The notes below the pieces were generated by a model. That model saw only the letters and a list, made by a program, of their open reading frames with translations, was not told the origin of the DNA and did no database searches. From NCBI GenBank assembly GCA_009763385.1, contig CM019831.1:15092080-15156079 (forward strand): a stretch of DNA of 64,000 bases, in the 5' to 3' direction. Positions within the stretch are counted from its first letter, which is position 1. Each line of letters starts with the position of its first letter. Of this stretch, positions 60,136 to 64,000 are shown piece by piece. Position numbers and translations under genes: made by a program. The DNA comes from Coix lacryma-jobi var. lacryma-jobi (lineage: Eukaryota > Streptophyta > Magnoliopsida > Poales > Poaceae).

Positions 60136-60429
60136 ACATAACCCTTCTTGTGCATAGTTTATACGAAAAAATGTCACTTGAGCAATTATAAGACATTTTC
60201 ATGCTTTGATGAGTAGGTTACCAAAGTGCCTTTAAATATTGCATTGGTTACATTTTGTTTAATTTGCTTCACTAATAAATGGGAAATGATTGAACCTTCC
60301 GATGTGTAGTTAGCTGCGCATGTTTTTTTTTCTGTTTTGAAAGGTCACTAGGAGATGAATTATCCCCACCTAAATTTCATTACAATAGATTCCGACAAAA
60401 GCCAATGATAGTAGTTACATTGTTAATTA
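60136..60429. other. No recognisable feature
   Basis: AT-rich, without repeats or frames of note. Confidence 0.4.
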
Positions 60430-61318
60430 GAGCATCTCCAAGTGTATCCTATTTTTTCTTCCCAAAAACATATTGTTTTCCAACTCCCAAAAAAATATTA
60501 GGAGTAAAGAAGAAGTTTATCTCCAAGAGTTTCCAATAAATCACTTCCAAAAAAAATCAAATTTTGGTCCCACAAGATTTTTTTGCCGCATTTTTTTTTG
60601 CGCGACATCTCAGAGTCACACCCAACCCGTCGCCGTCGCCGTCGCCGCCTACTTGCCGGACGCCGCCCATTCCCAACCGGCTGCCGCTGCCTCTCATCTC
60701 CACACATACTCATTTAGAAGACAAATTAATTAATACACCAGCAGCTAGAGCTAGCAATAAGAAATAAGAAAACTCAGTAAAAGCAATTCCATGCATGTGG
60801 GTGTACGAGACCGATACAGGATGAAATCACGGTAGCGCAGGAGGGCGGGGAGGTCGTGGCGGTAGGAATCTACGGCCACGAGGTTGGGTGTGTCCAGGGC
60901 CCCAAGATGGCGGTCGTACACGGCCAGCACCACGTGCAATGCTGCCGCGTCGCCAGGTTAGGCCAATCGGAACACCAAAACCACCACCTGGCCGCCGGCC
61001 TCTACGAGGCCAGTCCTGTCGGCGGCGGCTGCCATCCCAATCCCGGCGGCGGCGGCAGCCACCACGAACCCCTGCCCAGCGAGCTTTGCTGCGAAGAACA
61101 GACCTCGCGGCAAACTGCAGCGCGCCAACAATGAAACCACGTGGGGAAAAGAAATACGCGGAACCTCAAGTGCGCGTAACTTTACGCACAAGAGGGGGGT
61201 TTTTCCGAAGTGCTAAAAGATTAGAAAGTAAGTTAGGGAGTCGTTGGAGATGAGTTTTTTTCATTCTTCCAAAAAAAATCATTGATTGGGAAAGATTATA
61301 TGGTACTCTTGGAGATGC
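60430..61318. mobile_element. TIR element (GAGCATCTCCAAG ends) with a GC-rich insert
   Basis: The left end GAGCATCTCCAAGTG at 60430 is matched by CTCTTGGAGATGC at 61306-61318. Possible TTA duplications are at 60427-60429 and 61319-61321, but the innermost bases do not agree perfectly. Outer parts are AT-rich and foldback-like. The middle (60600-61190) is strongly GC-rich and unlike its surroundings, which suggests a captured gene fragment. The superfamily is not certain (PIF/Harbinger-like if the TTA is real). Confidence 0.5.
60749..61191 (-). pseudogene. GC-rich coding-like fragment inside the TIR element
   Basis: A minus-strand frame from 61191 to 60752, broken only by TAA at 60958-60960. 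It encodes an Ala/Gly-rich stretch (FVVAAAAAGIGMAAAADRTG) and then VVLAVYDRHLGALDTPNLVA and DSYRHDLPALLRYRDFILYR. GC content and amino-acid usage look like grass exon sequence. The family is not recognised. The stop and the location inside a TIR element suggest a captured, non-functional fragment. Confidence 0.4.
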
Positions 61319-61554
61319 TTACCCAGAGTTACAAAAGAAAAAAAGCGAGAAAGAGAGCACCAACCACTACGGGAGAGCCAAACTTCCCCGAGTGTCAATT
61401 GCACTCGGGGAAGGGGCAGTTGCACTCGGGGAAGCCTTCCCCGAGTGCAACACTCGGGGAAGCCATTTACGAACAGTTTTTTCCAAAAACCGGAAAAAAT
61501 AAACCTAAAAAAATAACAAAAAATATTTTGTAATCCAAAGAGTGACCCACTAAG

Positions 61555-61700
61555 TCAGCCACACCATCCATCTATTATTTCAATATAATATTTTTTGCAC
61601 CTTTTTCACACTTTGCATTTCTCAGGTTCAGCCACACCATCCATCTATTATTTCAATATAATATTTTTTGCACCTTTTTCACACTTTGCATTTCTCAGGT
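61555..61700 (+). repeat. Perfect tandem duplication, 2 x 73 bp
   Basis: Copies 61555-61627 and 61628-61700, beginning TCAGCCACACCATCCATC and ending TTTCTCAGGT, appear identical. This suggests a recent event. Confidence 0.88.
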
Positions 61701-61762
61701 TTCGAACCCGAGACCTCCAGCTTCACATGCGCGCGCCTCTACCACTACACCACTTCATCATT
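61696..61762 (-). other. tRNA-like sequence (minus strand) in the CTTCCCCGAG CACTA
   Basis: The minus strand has TGTAGTGGTAGAGG (61736-61749, A-box-like) and GGGTTCGAAACC (61698-61709, perfect B box), with a pairing T-arm (CTCGG/CCTGAG). It is a third, diverged copy of the tRNA-like module, in the other CACTA family. Confidence 0.55.
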
Positions 61763-62146
61763 TGTGTTTATAACTCATTTCGGTTCCCCACATATTATAA
61801 CAAACCGACTATAAATTGATTGTTTGAGGCACTAAACAAATTCAAATGAAAAAATTGTCAACTACAAAGTTTCATAACTTTTCGAGATCTATAACTTTTG
61901 TTTAGAATGTTTCTCCATCCGAGGCTTTTTTCAAAATTTCAAATTTCAAACTTCAAACTTCAAACGCAATTATCGGCAACTAGATGATTTTAAATAAAAA
62001 AGTTGTCAACTACAGAGTTTTATAACTTTTTGACATCTACAACTTTTGTTTAGAGCATTTTCTATCCGAGACTTTTTTTCAAAATTTCAAAATTCAAAAT
62101 TTTAAAAAATCTTCCCCGAGTGCCTCTGCCTGCCACTCGGGGAAGA

Positions 62147-62814
62147 GACCCCTGCAACAGAGACATGTCACTGGTTGTCGAGCTTTGTATCACCAGCAGA
62201 CGAAACTACGAGACCTCCATTCCATAAGCGACTGTAAGGTGCTGAGTCAACATGACAGACGATAGCCATGATGAACATTTTCTATGGAGATCATTCGGGA
62301 TCTAGTTGCCTCCAACCTAATCCCCTAGAGAGAAGGAAGCCTCAAGGGTTGACGAATCGACAAATGGAGAACGAGGAGATCCAAAAGAGCGGCATATGAT
62401 GAGAAGATGCTTTGGGGAACCTAGAGAGTATCAAAGCTAGGACACTAGCGGTAAAAACATCCAACAACTAGCTTGTGACCCTACTTAGCAGGTGTGAGCA
62501 AAAGAAGACCCTTTAGAGGCATTGTGGTTAAGCCTAAGGTGACCCTCCACAGTGGCGCCTATAAGTAAGATGTGACATTTACAACGCCACCGCCACCTCC
62601 CTCAAAGAATTGGAGCTAGGTTTTCACCCGGGGATATCTTATAGTTCCATGGGTGGAGAGGGTATATCGACGCATGCCTACAAGTAAGATGTCTGTTTTA
62701 TCAATGAACAAGACTTGCAAGAAAAACATAGCATGGAATAAGACTTCTTTTACACCTATATTTTGCTATGTATTTAGATGTACCAAAAAAGTCAAATCAA
62801 CTTATAATTTAGAG
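62147..62814. other. No recognisable feature
   Basis: Mixed-composition sequence with no open frame of note. Probably old repeat DNA. Confidence 0.35.
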
Positions 62815-63560
62815 CGGCTCATGATGTAGGCGATCACGCTGGAGCTGGACGATGCCCCCGATATCAACGACCCATGAAGCTAACTGGCAGACTATACACG
62901 ATGTATACTGCTCTAGATTGCAGCCAAGATCCCCAGATATCCACGACCAGTGCATATAGGGCTCGCATGTTCCGAGCAAAGTCAAAATATTTTCCTGGCT
63001 CTACTTCAAGGATCAACTAAGCACGCGATCAAACCTCTTTGCCAAACATATAATGGACGACAACCTCTGTGAGCTTGGAATATCGAGGACAAACATCATG
63101 CCTCTGTGAGCTTGGAAGTTGGAACAACTACGCTGTTCAGGCAATATCGAGGACAAACATCATGTTTTCTTCGACAATCGATCATACAAGTGTTGGAGTT
63201 TGGAACAGGCTCAACCTTACAAACGTCGCAGTTGTTTTTGATATGGATGCTTGGAATGTCGTGGTCCCTGCACACCTGGATGCAAAGCTCTGGCCTTTTG
63301 TTTTACAAACCATCCTCTGGCGGCTCTGGACATGAGTTCCCCTCTATTCATCAGTCCATCATCTCTAAGATGTGTGGTGATCTTGTAGTTTGGCGTAGTT
63401 GGTTCAGGAACGATCAAGATGTAACTAGCTTGAATGCTTGGCGATGCTATCTCCTGTCTTGTATATTAACTCGCCCTCGCTCGGTTAGGGCTTGAAATGA
63501 GATTAGGTGGGGAATCCCCCCCCCCCCCCCCCCCCCCCTCCCTTTTTTTTTTAAAAAAAA
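62815..63560 (+). mobile_element. LINE 3' fragment with zf-RVT remnant
   Basis: A plus-strand frame near 62985-63090 reads KIFSWLYFKDQLSTRSNLFA and then KHIMDDNLCELGI, followed in another frame by EDKHHVFFDN. This is the zf-RVT pattern at the end of plant LINE ORF2. A stretch of about 73 bp (CCTCTGTGAGCTTGGAA..ATCATG) is duplicated around 63063-63163, shifting the frame. The segment ends with a homopolymer tail (C run, T run, A run at 63519-63561), as at LINE 3' ends. Confidence 0.55.
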
Positions 63561-63561
63561 A

Positions 63562-64000
63562 ACAGAACGAATGGGGTGCATAATAACAAATCAACTTGGT
63601 AGTACAATATTATAACAAATCATTGAGGCCTTGGGTTAAGGTTGAAGACTTGTATATATGGTGCCAGTCTTGGAGGAAAGCAGCACCAGGTATTGAGAAG
63701 ACCAACAGGCGACCGAAAGATGCGGCTATTATGAATGGTTTATATGGAGTAAGTATATTGCAGAATCTCTGTGGTTAGTAGGTGGGATTTAATTTTTTGT
63801 ATCGTCTCTGACTTTGAACCGTGCAAAAAGTACGGGCGTAGCACATAATCACCTTATTTTACCTGATAATAAGAGCGATAGCCGTTGCTTACCGTATATA
63901 TATATAGGGAACATATCTAGTGCAAATCATAGCCTTTGTGAAAACCCGTGCAAACCACGGTAAAAAAATCGTCTAAATTTACCAAAAAAATCACACATGT
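63562..64000. other. No gene recognised
   Basis: A 60-codon plus-strand frame at 63596-63778 has no recognisable domain. The remainder is AT-rich with a (TA)n run near 63895. Confidence 0.35.

Larger units (their letters stand above)
61365..62146. mobile_element. Left part of a CACTA element, CTTCCCCGAG family, right-truncated
   Basis: Starts CACTACGGGAGAGCCAAAC at 61365, followed by ACTTCCCCGAGTG repeats to 61465. It then has a 73-bp tandem duplication, a tRNA-like sequence on the minus strand, TTGTCAACTACAAAGTTTCA-type units to 62100 and one last CTTCCCCGAGTGCC pair at 62111-62146. No right TIR follows. Confidence 0.75.

Noticed and set aside
63519..63561. Long C run followed by T and A runs as a regulatory tract
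   Set aside because: More likely the 3' tail of the adjacent LINE fragment, or a homopolymer assembly artefact.

Overview
The window is intergenic DNA of a grass (Poaceae), most likely a panicoid such as Sorghum or a close relative. This rests on CACTA elements with CTTTGCCGAGTGC-type subterminal repeats, an Athila Ty3/gypsy element with a tRNA-Asp primer site, SIRE/Maximus-type Ty1/copia elements with a tRNA-iMet primer site, Stowaway- and Tourist-like MITEs, LINE fragments, and one plant gene with short introns. The species is inference; the element families are read from the sequence. More than three quarters of the window is transposon-derived.

Layout. 1-10105: a series of CACTA elements. 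These are a right half with the last transposase exons (to 1870), a complete 873-bp element (1957-2829, TSD AAT), a right end (to 4004), an element carrying a captured Rab GTPase exon (4812-7921) and a 1.6-kb element containing a tRNA-like sequence (8512-10105). A Stowaway MITE lies at 3221-3479. 10106-14776: low-information DNA, a Tourist-like MITE whose empty site survives nearby, a LINE fragment and a truncated copia LTR. 14777-15920: left end of another CACTA with a disrupted transposase start. 15921-25864: a full Athila element (TSD CACAC; LTRs about 1.3 kb) inserted in that CACTA. 25865-27890: direct repeats and minus-strand exon-like fragments. 27891-50964: a SIRE-type copia on the minus strand (copia-1, TSD TGTTT), itself interrupted by a second, related copia (copia-2, 34616-45867, TSD CAAAC). 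50970-52054: continuation of the pre-insertion sequence. 52055-55428: a 3.4-kb solo LTR (TSD GGTAG). 55429-57480: repeats, including an inverted copy of 12.07-12.78 kb. 57869-58541 (minus): an intact three-exon ERG28 sterol-biosynthesis scaffold gene, the only convincing host gene. A CACTA (58761-60135) sits about 160 bp upstream of its TATA box. 60430-64000: a TIR element with a GC-rich coding-like insert, a truncated CACTA and a LINE fragment.

How the parts relate. Nesting order is fixed by target-site duplications: CACTA before Athila, and copia-1 before copia-2. All long retrotransposon frames are broken by stops or frameshifts, and many of the stops look like C-to-T changes.

The most unusual signal is in the two copia families. 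Their LTRs carry a tandem array of about 36-bp inverted-repeat units, and the non-coding 3' part of the element carries a second array of longer stem-loops. In both arrays the stem sequence changes from unit to unit while pairing is kept. Both copia elements also share an overlapping TGATG gag-stop/pol-start junction.
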